A stretch of DNA of 64,000 bases. Source: Acanthaster planci. Taxonomy: Eukaryota; Echinodermata; Asteroidea; Valvatida; Acanthasteridae. Positions within the stretch are counted from its first letter, which is position 1. Each line of letters starts with the position of its first letter. The stretch lies in assembly GCF_001949145.1 (NCBI RefSeq), contig NW_019091357.1, forward strand, positions 3,667,478 through 3,731,477, read 5' to 3'. Below the pieces are notes generated by a model. It searched no databases and was not told the origin of the DNA. It was given only the letters and a program-made list of their open reading frames with translations. The translations under genes were made by a program, and so were the position numbers. Shown one piece after another: positions 1 through 13,100 of the stretch.

Positions 1-1489
1 TTGACAGCATACCCCACTTTAATTGGGAAAAAAATGACTTAAAGTTGAGGAAGACATCCGGACTTTGGTGATATGTAAAAATAAACACTTCTATTATCAG
101 CTGGGGAAAGCAAAGGGTTTGATATTAGATTTGTTAAATCACTGACATGAATCAGATTACCTTCAACGTTGTTATTCCGGAACCCATTTTGAGGGTAATA
201 AAACTACCCAATGCCATGCTGGGACGGCTAAATAGCATAAACGTGATTTCTCTATACTTAATAAAATTCTTCTTCATTAACTCTGATTACTCGGAATCGC
301 TGATATCTTCGAAACCTTGAAATCAAAGTAAATTGCAGGCAATTTATAAACGATTTCAAAATGAACTTAGTTTTTGACGCAGAGCTGAAATTTGATTTTT
401 TAAAGGGGATGCACATTTTGCGACTAAGTTTGTGTTGTAAATTTTAACACAGATTTTGGGCTTCATCGGTGTAAACACTGTCAATTAAAGCCTTGAAAAT
501 CGATGTCGCATCTCTGAGGGGTCGGAAAAAGACACGTTTATTAGCAAATTGTAAACCAGCGATGGGTCATCAAATATCATGCATCTATTCAGCGCAAAAT
601 GGAATGTCGAATTGGGCATTTACAAAGTACAGAAAATACATGTACAGTGAGTAACTTATTACATGGTTTTGACTTTAAATTCCACAATGGGTGTGCGTCA
701 GATAATTGCCTTTGATATGTGTGCCACAAGCTATATACGAAACCCTCCGTCACGGAACGACATTACTAATTTGTTTGGTACAACACAAGAACGAGGCCGT
801 TCTGGGAACAACGTCTCGATGTAGCAGGGCACAGAGGAAACGTGAAAGATTCATTACTCAGGCTTTATTGCCAAGCCGGGACTTTTTACGCCCTTTGTTG
901 TTAGTCACCTCACACAAATATGTCCACATCCCCGCAGCATTACTTGACTACATAATGGGAAATCCACGGGTAGTTATCCCACATTCTGATCACTTTTCCA
1001 GCTGGGATTTTCTCCCTTGCCAGCATGGGCAACCACCGACGACCTACTCCTTTTTCGTCATCCCACTGAATTGGCAAAGTGCTGAAGAGAGACTATACAT
1101 GTAATGGTTGTCTCGCATGTCGACGCGCGCCGGTACTGGCTTGCGGACCGCACATAAATTCCGGGCCAGTATGCGGTCGCGCCGACGGTGTACATTTCGA
1201 AGGACTTATAGTGCCAATAGACGGCACTAATTTACCTTAATTAATATTTCCACGCGGGCAATAAAACGAAGGGTAACCGCCGGTTCCATCTGCGGTGTAG
1301 CGGTCACCGGGAATGTGCCCATCTCGTGACAAGGTCCGACGGTTATTGCAACTGGGAGTCTTGACCTGCTCGTGACCTCTGTCGCAGGTTGCTCCCGCGC
1401 CGCTTGTTCAAGCTGTATTTAGAGTAGCGACATCGGAACTGAAATGACTGTTCATTATGTGTGCAGTTCAGCATACAGCCGCTGTGTGC
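1..1489. other. Intergenic sequence, no gene recognised
   Basis: I see no exon with family similarity and flanking splice sites. The longest open frame (706-1104) has no recognisable motif and ordinary noncoding composition. The segment 1110-1200 is locally GC-rich with short inverted CGCGC words but no clear element. Confidence 0.5.
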
Positions 1490-2228
1490 TAACAAGCGTT
1501 TTGCGAGTTAAATATGAATAAAATCTGTTACACCGAGTTCTTTAAATTCACGTGAACGTAAAACAATTCGAATTCTCCGTACTAAAGCCACCGTTGCTAT
1601 ACCTCAGGCAGGCAATTAACCTTTTGCTTAGTAGCATAAGAGTACACATTACCCCAAAACACTGTTTTCATCGGGTAAACCGTATAAGAGCGTCAACAAT
1701 ACGGGCGTTTCACAATAGTGCGCCTCCAAGAGTTTGAAACGCGTTGGCCAATCACATTGCGCAAAAATCTGTCGACCCATGCGTGTTTGGAAAGGTCGAC
1801 AGATTTTTGCACATTGTGATTGGCCAACGCATTACAAACTCTTGGGGCGCACTATTGTGAATCGCTCGTATTGCGCCAAGAGTTGCGTATCCTTTGGAAT
1901 CGCACCCAGGGCGATTTGGGACGACTGAACGCAACACATTACGTTATGTTGATGGGCCAATTTTCATGTCCGTTAAACGCATGAACGCATCGTGCACGCA
2001 ACCCGCCCCAAAACATACATAGGCCTATGGAAACGCGCCTTGAGAAGAGCGCAAGGGAACCAGTCCATTCCAGAGATGGTGGTCGCTGTGCAAAACGTTT
2101 TCCCCTAATAACAACGTACATGTACAGCAACAGTGTAGCCTGGGGAATTCAAATTGTTCTGCTTACATGCAATCTGATAAGTCATTGTACCAGATTTTAT
2201 CCACATTTAACTCGCAAAAGGCTTATTG
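1490..2228. mobile_element. Foldback (MITE-like) element, family A, copy 1
   Basis: The left end (about 1490-1600) and the right end (about 2110-2228) are inverted copies of each other: CTTTTGCGAGTTAAAT on the left corresponds to ATTTAACTCGCAAAAG on the right. The same terminal and internal sequence recurs at 38945-39303 and 63741-64000, including the internal phrase CCAGAGATGGTGGTCGCT at about 2069. There is no transposase frame, so it would be non-autonomous. This copy is longer than copy 2 because a separate hairpin (1697-1873) and about 150 nt of other sequence interrupt its interior. Confidence 0.75.
1697..1873. repeat. Long hairpin: 80-nt inverted repeat with 18-nt loop
   Basis: The left arm (1697-1776) and right arm (1795-1873) are near-perfect reverse complements, separated by 18 nt (1777-1794) and joined by GTCGAC on both sides of the loop. 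Each arm contains a GGCCAATCAC word (CCAAT-box-like). The hairpin sits inside the foldback element at 1490-2228 and is absent from the other copies of that element, so it looks like a nested insertion. Confidence 0.8.
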
Positions 2229-5200
2229 ACATCTCTGCTAGGTTGAATGTGAAAGTGCACTTTTTAAACCTTTAACAATCCATGCTTTCCTGAACAACTG
2301 AGGGCACTTTGTTTTACTGTTGACATACCTTCCACCAGGGGAAAGATGAACCACTCCTCTAATTTGAATTAAGAGATAATTATAGTGTAAAAAAGCAAAA
2401 GAAAGTAAACTTGCTAGGGTCTCCCATACTCCCTAAACCTTAAGAGGTGGTGGATGTTTAAGGGGTCCTTTATGGGACAGTTCAATTTGAAGCCTTCGAT
2501 TTATTGTGCTTTGAGTTATTTGTGTTGCCCAAAATTTAATCGGACCATGAGCTAAGAGCAGTAAGGAAACAGAATTGTTCCAAGGGTACAGCACGCCCGT
2601 ACACCATCACCAAGAAGCCTGGAAACCCCGTCTCATGCACTCCAGCACCGTGATGGCCAGCGGCGATCGAGTGCACAAAACATCCGTTTGAACGATGTTA
2701 TCACCCTATTTCCCCGGTACATTTAATTTTGTCCTGCTCTGTTTCTTAGGATTGCTGTGCTTGTTGTCAAGATTCATTTATATCGTTCTGTGTGACGTAT
2801 TAAAATTCATTACTTGGTCTTCAGCGTATTTATTCTATTCAAACAATATCCTGAAAGAAAGGTATCTTTTGAAAAACTGGACATAAATGTTATGTTTTGA
2901 ATTTTGATGGCTAAAATTACAATATGAATTATCTCGATACCGGAATGAATACAAATTTAACAATGGGAAAAATCGTTTAGTTGTACGTGTAAAAATGTTT
3001 AGATGCATATTTGGGTACAAAGGAAAGTGGATCTTGAAAGCATGTAAATTTTTTGCACCCGTAAAAAGGGGGCACTTAAAGGCTACATAGCTGCGATAGG
3101 ATTTTTTATCACTTGCCGTCAAAAGGCATCTTTTGTCTCATTCAATTTCACACTCAGTTGTTTATTTCGCTATTTCAGTGGACATTTGGTGATTTTTATG
3201 CTTAGTATTTCCAGATTCATGAGCAAAACGCTGATGTCATCCCTGGAAGAAAGCCTCATATTGGTTTTACACAAAATGCATTTTTAAAAAGATTTTGCGG
3301 GACGTACTCTTTTCTCTTCTTTAGTGCTTCATTGTTGTGTACGTACGTACATAACAATAAGCTAGCAATCAACCCTTTCTCAGAAATATGTTCTTTGTCT
3401 ACATTCTGGGTTCACATAAACAGAGAAACCTGAACAATTACAACAGTGATTTAGATGCCTTTACCCGATGGGTAAAATCTCCTTAAAAAACACAAACAAA
3501 AACCTGTATGGCACTTTTCATGCTAATAAGCTGTGCAGAAACCATAACTAGAATGCATTGCATCCCTACGCCTGTAACCCATTTCAAAAGTACCCGCCGC
3601 ACTGTGCATTCTTGCGACTGGGCCAGGCTACTCTCAACCCTAAACAAGGTGGTGGTACACCTTCAAAACTCTTCGGGTTCAAAGTGGGCTTCATTCGGCC
3701 GCCACGTCCGATCCGGCCTTGCAAGGTGGCTATATGCGGTTGTTTGTCACCGAATTATATGACAATCATTAATAACACCCGCACAAGGTAAATACAAATA
3801 TTGTGACAGTTGTGGACTCGTGCTGTCAACAAAGAGTGCACCATAGGAAAACTCGTGAAACTCTGGCATCTGTCTGACAATGTGAAAGTGCAAGAGTGCA
3901 ATAAAAAAAGCACTTCTGCTTATTTGCGGCTAACCGTTATAGCCTATCTGTAAAAGATATTTGAATGACACGTTCACGAGAATGTACTGACAATTTGGCA
4001 TACTGTGCACGGAGTATTCCTAACCAGCGTCGTTATCCTGGAAGGTGACATCCTTTGGGTTGGGAAATCATCGGAAATGGGCATTCCAGAAAAGAACAGA
4101 GTGAAGAGTACTTGAACTCATGTTGTTCAACAAGTAATGCGGTAAACGAAGTTTTTGTGCTTCTTCCAACGTGTAAAAAGCACATGGCGAGGATTAAGTC
4201 TTTGAACAAGCAGTAGTTCTGAGTGGTTATTGGACAACAGACTCGTAAAATACTGTCGTCATGATCCTGGAAAAGGCACGATATCATACCAACCTTGGTA
4301 CGATGCGTATATGTACAACAATATCCAACGCGAAATGTCGTACATAAAGCATACGTCTCTGACACGCGTTTGGAAAGTTTAAAGGGATCTTACTCAGTCT
4401 CCACTTTGCACACATATAGCAAGACGTTTGGCATACGGGTATTTGCAAGACGGTGACCCTTTAAAGGGCTTTTGACGTTCTATAAAGCAAACACGTCTAA
4501 TACACCTCATCGACCCCGCCCTTCTTCTGTGCACGCTCGGCTAACGCGAACGAGAGAAGCGACGCCGTCCTCCGTCATTAACCCCAAGAGGTCGAGAGCC
4601 CCCCCCCCTCCACCCCGGTGCCTTAAAAGGTCGCCGTCGATGTTTTCTTGGAACATCTGTCATCTAATTAATGCTTAATCGCCAGGATCCTGGGCCCGAG
4701 ACAACAATATGTCTTTCGGGGTTCCGAACCGCCAATTTCTGCTTCACGTGACCATAATCATTTTCCCTCTTCAGTCTCCCCATCCCTTTTCAGCACTGCC
4801 TGTATTAACTTACACTCATTATAAAAAAATGTCAAATGACGAAGCGTACTTTTTGGCCTGCCAGTTCGAGGTAGTGGTGTTACGGATACGGCTTTATTGG
4901 GCAAAGGGGGCAAGGGTTCACTAAGACCATAATGACAGGACACCATGAGACTTGGTAGGATTTCCACAGCATAATCCGGTCTTTCCACAAGCACCTCGAT
5001 CCTGGGTGAGTGAAGACCCCCCCCTTTCAAAAGGCGCCAGACTATATGAAGGTTTTTTTCTCAATTTCAACAATATATCTGCGTCTAGTTAAAAATGTAA
5101 GATGACCTTTTATCGGAGCTTGACGAGGTTATGTATGTTCATGTACATAACTTGCCTCTGCGGCTAATATCGTCTTCAATGGAAGCGTTTTAAAGAATCA

Positions 5201-8200
5201 ACAGGAAGCGCCTCGCTTTCGATTTAGCACGGCTTACTTGTAAATGGTGAGTTAATGACGGGTTGTCTTTCCCGAAAACGTTGTTAGGGCGGGCTTTAAT
5301 CCTCAAATTCTTCAACCTTGCAATTTACTTCTGGCACCCATAAAATATGTAGGGAGGTACAACTCTTGAGATTAAGCATCAGTATCTCGTTTTTTTCCTC
5401 CTGAGTTCTTATCAACCGTTTTTCTACTGCCCTTGTAAAAATTGTGGTGCGTGTCCAAACGTCAACCGGTTCACATACAAAAGGTCCACAGCGTATATAC
5501 GAGTCGTCCGTGGCCATATATCGTATATATCGTATCGCAAATCGTTTCGACACAAAGCATTTGCCAGTTGAGAGTTTGCAACCTTATCTCTTCTGTAAGT
5601 GTGGTTAAGCTCCTTAGCAAATTGGTTTTCACAAACAAAGGATGTCGTTATTCCCCTTCGTTCTTTTATGTACCGGTATTTTGTGGGCTCCCCAATTCAT
5701 TTCTAATTACTCGAAATATTAATTGCCGGATTATCGAGTGTGTGTGTGTGGGGGGGGAATTAGTAGCGGGTCTGCGCGTAGGATCATCTTCCGCGCTCTG
5801 ACCCAACCAAGCACGACGCATTAATACGTCAACCGCGGAAATAAAAAAAAATCTTAAATGAGTGTACACGTCCTCCGTGGAACAAATAAGGAAAATTGTG
5901 TGTTTACACGTCATCCAGCGACAAGACTCAGAGCGAACGGAGATAATTCTTTGCTACGAGGCAAGCCAAATAGGTATCAACAGAAATCATATGGAATCTG
6001 CTATATATTAGCAGCTTCGTCAAATCACTTAATTAACTAATGAAGCAAATGCATTGTGAGAGAGTTTATAATGGGTAACTTTAAAAAGACAGTAAGCCAG
6101 TCCACGTCCACGAGTATCCGAACAAAATGGTCAACTTTCTGAATGAATTTCTGCAGATCCAGCCAGCTAGCCAAGGGCACGCGTGCACGGCCGTGTACAA
6201 GGAGACCAGTCTGATTGTTTGTGTACCCATGAATATCGACCGTGGACGTAAGTAAACAGGTTTTCCCTTCGAAGGTCGAGCGATATGCACCCTGATGATG
6301 TATCTGCTATGATGTACATGTACATACAGTGTATACACGGGCAAATAATGCTCGCGGGTCATGATCGAGGTACACATAACAGGAGGCATCCATGATGTCA
6401 TCAGGCTGTGCGCACGTCCTTGATGGCACGCCATGGTTGTGTACATCACGTCTTGATGACACCTTCTCAATGCCATCCGTCTGGAGATATCTTCCTCTTT
6501 TTTATGAATGGGATTAAAAGAGATGACCTTCAGTAAGGGGACGGGGGAAATTCCGGTTTGCAGACAGGGTGTCACGTCTTCAGCGACTGATATACAGGTA
6601 CATAATTTTTAATCCGCCCCGGAATGCTTAAAAACAAAAAAACTATTTGGAAGAGAAAAGTACATTTTTTTTGGCTTGCAGCTGGATGTCAGCCAACTGC
6701 GCATGTGCACCTAAAGACTAGAAAATTTTGTCTTGGGTTGATAACCCGCCATTTGCGTGCAAAATCGCAAACAGCACCAAAGATATTTGTACAGAAAAAA
6801 GCTATTAATTGGTCTACAACTAAGTAAAAATTTTTTGTAAAACTCATATCCCACCTCGTTTCCTTTTGAACAGTATATTTTGCATTGCACCTTAGATAGA
6901 TTTCATAAACATACAAAAAGTGAAATATGGCCTAGGTAGATTTTTATTAGTGTCGTTGTCATTCGACTGTTCCCCTTCAAAAAATGAAGTGTGATGGCCA
7001 GTGGCTGGCGTTGATTTGGCCCAACAATGACACTCTGCAGGCTTGCCAAAAAGTCTCGTACATGATCGCAATTCAAAACGAGGGAGCAGAAGGTCGTACA
7101 GCGCAAGATCCCCTTAAGCGGCTCATTCATAGTCCCACAATCAACAAGGAAAATAAACACCCTCTGCTTTTCCTTTGTCCAAAATGGCTGGCTTACCTTG
7201 AAAGAAGGACAACACTTCTTCAAAGAAAAAGAACCGGGAAAACATGTATTGTCGCATCACCTAACGACAGCATGATGGCGGTTATAAAGGATGGTGTAAA
7301 CCCGCGTGCTCCGGACACCTTTTTCAACTAAACAAAACACGAGGTCGCACTTTTCAACGCTGACAAGATTTGCCCGGCGTTTTTGTCAGTCTGGCACGTT
7401 CGCAGGTTGAGGTAAGAGCTAGTAGTTAGCTTTAGCGTTTCGTTTTATAATTTGGTACTTCGCTTTTCCCCATATCCTTTTCAGTTTCTATTTAAACGCA
7501 TGTACTCTTTTTGTGGTATTAGTAAAAATCTGAATAACACGATCCTTGTTACTCGTGGTTTTTAAAGTATCTGAAATAAAATTCTTTAAATAATGACTGT
7601 TACATAAAAGAGTTACACTTGTTTACGGAGAGAGGAACACTTCCTCCCGCACAGTAGGTTTGGGGAAATTCACTTGACATTTCACCTTTTTCTTGGGACA
7701 GAAAACGTTACGGGGACAAAGAAAATATCTCCACAACTCAGTCCAAATTTACCTAACAAAAGAACTTGTCCCCTTAACACGGTGAATGCCTACCCACAAG
7801 ACCGTGACAAAGTTAAGTCAACTTTCATCCAACAAAATTCTTCCAAATTCCCGCAAAGCAATGATGAGGACCTCAACATGTCACCAGCCCAAACTGATGT
7901 TTCGATTCATATTTTAAATGAGTATTTCCTACCAAACTGTACACCAGACAGTGATTCAAATGGTTCAGTCTTGGTGATGAGACCCGACTGGTGCAACTTT
8001 CTAAAGATGACGAAGCACTAAGTACAGTCTGGCGGCATGATTACGGAGAGAACGTGTGGAAACAGGAAAAAAAAGGCACCAGCGATTTTTTTTGACAAAG
8101 TGGCACCAAACCAAACGATGGAATACCTGTGCATCAGTCTAATTTGTTGTGGTTCACGTCAATGCTATTGGAGACTCCCATATTTTTGGACCAGAGGAAT

Positions 8201-10165
8201 GGTGACGATGGTAAAATGTCCAGTTCGGGCAGTTTTCATTGATGTTGGACGCATTTCAGATGTACTGTAAGTCTTAGACGAAGGTCAGTTAACAATAGCC
8301 TGGTTTGACTCCTTTTTTTTTTTTTGGTCTTTTCTGCAGAGAAGACCTTGGTTTAACAGCAAAGACAGGCCAAGTGGTTTCGTATAAGATTAAGAGATAC
8401 TGAACGTTTTGATAGTTTAGTCTGATCATGTGCAGTGCCCCATGCACACCTGCCTAACATTTTATCCAGCGTACACTATAGCCACCGCAATGTACAATGT
8501 AGAATCCTGTGAGGATTCGTGAGCCTGTTTCCACACCCCAGGCTAAAGGGTGTAGGGGAAAAAGTACAGTGAACCAGGGCGTCGCTGAATTTTTTTGTGT
8601 CCCCGTATCCGTGCAGTGATCTAATTGGGAGTTAATGCCACTAGACACAGACCTATCCCTCGATTTCCAGTTTCAATTAAGGGAGGCTCGCCCACGCGCG
8701 CTCGGTCGGCCGACATGGACGTGAAATGTCACATTGTGGCTTATAACGGCAGTATTTTATGTATAAAACATGCTGAGCCAGTATTTCGTGAAGCTGGATT
8801 TACACTTCTCACGCAGGGGGTGCACTAATTACGATAATTCATAAGCTAAAAAGACCGAACTCAACTAATGGGATGATCACTTCTTCATATAATTAGTCTT
8901 TAATGTGACAGCCTGTAACGAGCGGGTTTTAATACATTTCCTAAGGAGACAGCTTTAGCGTCACACTAGGTGAAACTTTTAGGGGCAACCCGGGGTACAC
9001 ATGCACATGTTTTGAGGGGGCACCGAAAGGTATATATAGGTTGTGCGCATTTCAACATTTTCAGGGCGGGGGAGACACCCCGAGGGCACGGACCGGACCT
9101 CCACAGGGGGAAGGGGGAGCACGTGCCTCTCTAAAAATGCGACATCTGGAAAGGCCAGTTTGTATACATTTTTTCTTCAGTTAAACTGCAGAGGCTTAAA
9201 TTCAGTGTCGTGGGTTCCCGACCCATCATCTGATCATGATGCGCCAAGTCTAGTCAGTAGTCAGTGGACTTCCGGAGTTGCCCAATCGGTCATGACCACG
9301 ATCCCTGCCAGTCATGCAAAGCAATATTGCATGGTACTGTAAATGTAGGATGGCACCGATATTGCCATTATTACGCACACCGTGTACAACGTATTCTATT
9401 AGGCCTATGTTATCATTACCAATTTTCTAAACTTTGCCCCCTTATACAGGTTCACAAAGAAAAGCTATTGCAACGCACCCATCAAATTAACGGAGCCCTA
9501 CCTCCCACCTGTACCCCAAGATGAAGCCTACTTTTAATCTTTGTCCAGACAGTTCCCTAAGATCAGTTCTAAACCTACCACGCTTCTTCGATTGTGCAAG
9601 TGCGGAAAAGGTCGAGGGAAACAAATTATTAACGATATTCTGATGGCAAACATTACACCAAGACATTTTGAGAGACGGACAAAAATTTATGACATTTTGC
9701 GAAGCAGTCTCGACAGACAAACGAAGAAAGGTAAGAATGGCTAGGACCATGGAGGAAGGAAAAGACGGGCACACACTTTAGCCACACAACTGACAGCAAC
9801 ACAGACAGGGTAATATTATTACGTTTACCTGGCCCATGGAGCTACGTACGCCATTTTGTTGCGACCACGTGCTGGAGTCCAGCCCAGGCCTGTGGAGGGC
9901 ATTTCACTTGCACGGTCAGACCATGGAGGTCGGACTCTTGCAACATGCAGCTGTCATTTTGTCCTGTCAGATTTCGCCTGCTCCTGGTAACCCCAGTTGC
10001 CAGGGAGACTTCAACACTCCACAAGAATTAAGATTAAGAGTAGGTATTAGTCGTTGCCAAGTCCGTTTTGCCAGTAATAAACAAAACCGTAAAAAATAGC
10101 CCTGTTCGTCATTTTCGCATTTGCTAGTTTTTACACAGCGCCCTCTCGTAGAAAGGGGGCGTGAT
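2229..10165. other. Intergenic sequence upstream of ENOSF1, no gene recognised
   Basis: The stretch holds scattered short open frames (for example 7674-8021, 6984-7331 and 5442-5801) without recognisable domains or convincing splice context. There are homopolymer and simple runs near 5750 (GT and G), 8308-8325 (T) and 21-nt scale AT-rich patches. Nothing here could be supported as a gene or RNA. Confidence 0.5.
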
Positions 10166-10173
10166 TGACTATC

Positions 10174-10185
10174 CAAGATGGCGGC
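10174..10185 (+). promoter_or_regulatory. TISU-type initiator (CAAGATGGCGGC) over the ENOSF1 start codon
   Basis: The sequence matches the published TISU consensus SAASATGGCGGC at every position, and the embedded ATG is the start codon chosen for ENOSF1. TISU elements bind YY1 in the promoter and direct scanning-free initiation on very short 5'UTRs. The match implies that transcription starts only about 5-30 nt upstream; this is inferred. An in-frame TGA lies at 10166-10168. Confidence 0.7.
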
Positions 10186-13100
10186 CCCCATCTGTGTGAC
10201 AAATGTCGAAGTGAAGGACGTGCGATTCCCAACATCTTTGGAACAACATGGTTCAGATGCAATGGTAAAATTGACTCATTCAGTACACTTCGCCAGATTA
10301 GGCATGTTGGTTTCTGCTGCGTAACGTTGCATAGGCATATAGCCTAGCAATGTAGCATATAAATTTGGGCCAGTTTCAACGTTTCACTGTTGCCATGTTC
10401 ACGCGTATTCGGATCGCGATCAGTGGTCTGTCGTTGGTGAACTGGCATCATGGAGGTGAAATTTTAAAGCCATGCTGACACCAAAGCCTGCGTAATGGAT
10501 GGAGCGAGCCAGCAATGGGATCACTGTACTGATCAAGATCCATATCCGTGTGAAACAAACTGGCCCAAAGTAGAGGTAAACAGGTAAACAAACATGATAT
10601 ACAGAAGTGAAATGTCTCAGCTTTTTTGCTGATTCAGCTTTTTTGTTTTGCGTTTCAGTTTTTTTTATCACTGGCTGTGTAAAAAGTATAGGAGATTTTC
10701 ACAGTTCAGCTTCTGTTTCCTTTTTCAGCTGTTTCCAGCTGTTTTTATCAATGGTCAATCTCACCCCTGATTATAGGACCTACTGAAGCTTGGAGCCTCT
10801 GATTAGGCCTAAACAAGTAAACATGGATTAAAGTCTGAATCTTAATCGTATAGCTTACATGTAGTTGGCAAGGCATCCATTAGGAAACATCTCACCAACT
10901 TGATCGTTAATTTATGTCGCAGAGATGGACATGTAATCTGTATAAGCCTAGCATATTTGAAAGTGTCAAATAATTTGATGAGCTCCACTCTAATGGTAAC
11001 AGATTGATGAGATGGAAGACCGTTCCAATCTTTGAAGTTACTTCAGGTCACAATCACTTATCATTGCCTGTGGTCATGATTGTGCCAGACTCAAGTCTCC
11101 CTGCGAACATTATTTTAGTGATGTTTCTAACCTTTGTAACTGTACATGTCATCAAATGCAATGTACCTTCTTGACTTTAATTTATAATTGAAATGTATGA
11201 TGAAGAAACCAAAGCACTGCATCACACCGTTTTGTTGTTACTTTGGTTACAGCACACAGACCCTGACTATTCCTGTGCATATGTCATCATCACAACCAAT
11301 GATGCTGACAATGAGCTTACTGGCCACGGACTGACCTTTACCATTGGGCGAGGCACAGAAATCGGTAAGTACATGGAAAAACTTCTTTCAAATTTGTGGC
11401 CATAATGTTTGGTTTTGTGGCCATAATGTTTGTTTGTTTGTTTGTGAAGTTTGTTTGCCTTTTTCATTCCTTTGTCACTGTTCACTCTGTTACTTGTGAC
11501 TAGTCTTGCGATGGTCTCAACTACAACACTGGATTGGTTTATTGCGCCCATGTTTAGTTTTAAGCTAATAATGAGGTTGAGCCCAGGCCAGACATGGGCT
11601 TGAGCAGGCCTTGAAATAGTCAAGATCAAAGCATTATTTGGCTAGCTTTAGAAGTGTTGAGTAAACTTTCCATCCCTTTTGCCTCAGTGGTTGCTGCAGT
11701 CAAGGCCCTGGCACCGTTTGTCACTGGCAAGGCCCTCTCAGACATCTACGACAACTTTGCCAACTTCTACCGCATGTTGACAAGTGAACCTCAGCTGAGA
11801 TGGGTCAGTTCACTGGCATTAATCTGTCTCAAAAACCAAATCTTCGTCTAAAACTGGAAACAATTTCTAAGTGTGGACGAGAGTGGGACTGCTTTGGCTG
11901 TCAGCTGCATCTTATGTGGCAAGCCACTGTCGGTAATCAGTGGAGGATGTAGGTTCAAAAAATTAAACGAATACAGAGTTACAGAAGGGGCCATGGCCCT
12001 ACGTGTTGTGTTCCTGTATTTTAGTGAACCTTAATCACCTATTGCTGCCAAAATGGACGTTCATTCCTTCGTGTCTTTTCCTGTCAAGAAATTCACTCAG
12101 TGCTCACCAACCTAAAGAAGCATTCTGGCGGTTCACCACATTTAACTTGTCTCTCCCCGAGTATTAAAACTAGCCACTAAGCTCCAAAATCTGGCCATCA
12201 AGTTTAAGATTGATTGTGCTCCATTCACATTCTGGATTATCTCATCTGACACAACAGCCTGAAAAAAGCTGTTTCTGAATGTGCAAAATTGCTGTCAAAA
12301 TAAAAAACCCACATTGCCAGAAATGAACAAGACTTGAAGTGCGTACAGAAAGGAGGGGCTCATAGGTGGGCCCTAAACCCCATGCTGAGGGTTTGCCTTG
12401 CCTCCAACATTTTATCCGTCCCCATCAAGTTTAACATTCAGAACTTGGACAAACTACCTCGATTTATCAACATTTCTCCTTGTATGTCTTCCAGGTGGGA
12501 CCAGAGAAAGGCGTCATTCACCTCGCCACTGCTGCCATTCTCAATGCATTATGGGACTTGTGGGCCAAGCGGGAGGGCAAGCCGGTATGGAAGCTCCTGG
12601 CTGACATGGTGAGCAGCCAACGTATTCTTTGCCTCCCCCCAAACTTTCATATGTCAGAAAGATTCTCTAACAGAGAGAAATTGCAGGCAGTGCCACCCTG
12701 ATCTCTTCAGATCATATCGGGCCTGTTTGTTTCACATGGATCTGCATCTCGATCAGTGGTCTTGATGCTGGTTTGCTCCGTCTGTTAGGTGAATGCTGGT
12801 GTCAATAAACCAGCAAGTGATTACTTGATACTGATCCACACCCGAATCTGTGTGAAACATCGTGTTGGAGTGAGTAGTTTCACACTAACCATAGAATTGC
12901 TGTTTCAAATGTTATTTAGAGTTTCAAAAACACTAACACCAATGTTGAATTGCAGAAGAAAACAGTTAGCTTTCTTTACTATATTTTTAACCAGGAACCA
13001 GAACAAATTGTAAACTGCATCGATTTCAGATATATGTAAGTATAAAAATGCTTGTTACGATTTAGTGGTACAACACTTTGCAATTTCTGCATGATTCTGA

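Noticed and set aside
706-1104. 132-codon open frame near the left end
   Set aside because: No domain, no repeats and no splice or initiation context, and length is within chance for 64 kb in six frames.
7674-8021. 115-codon open frame, low-complexity polar protein
   Set aside because: No recognisable motif; a pseudo-exon cannot be told from chance.
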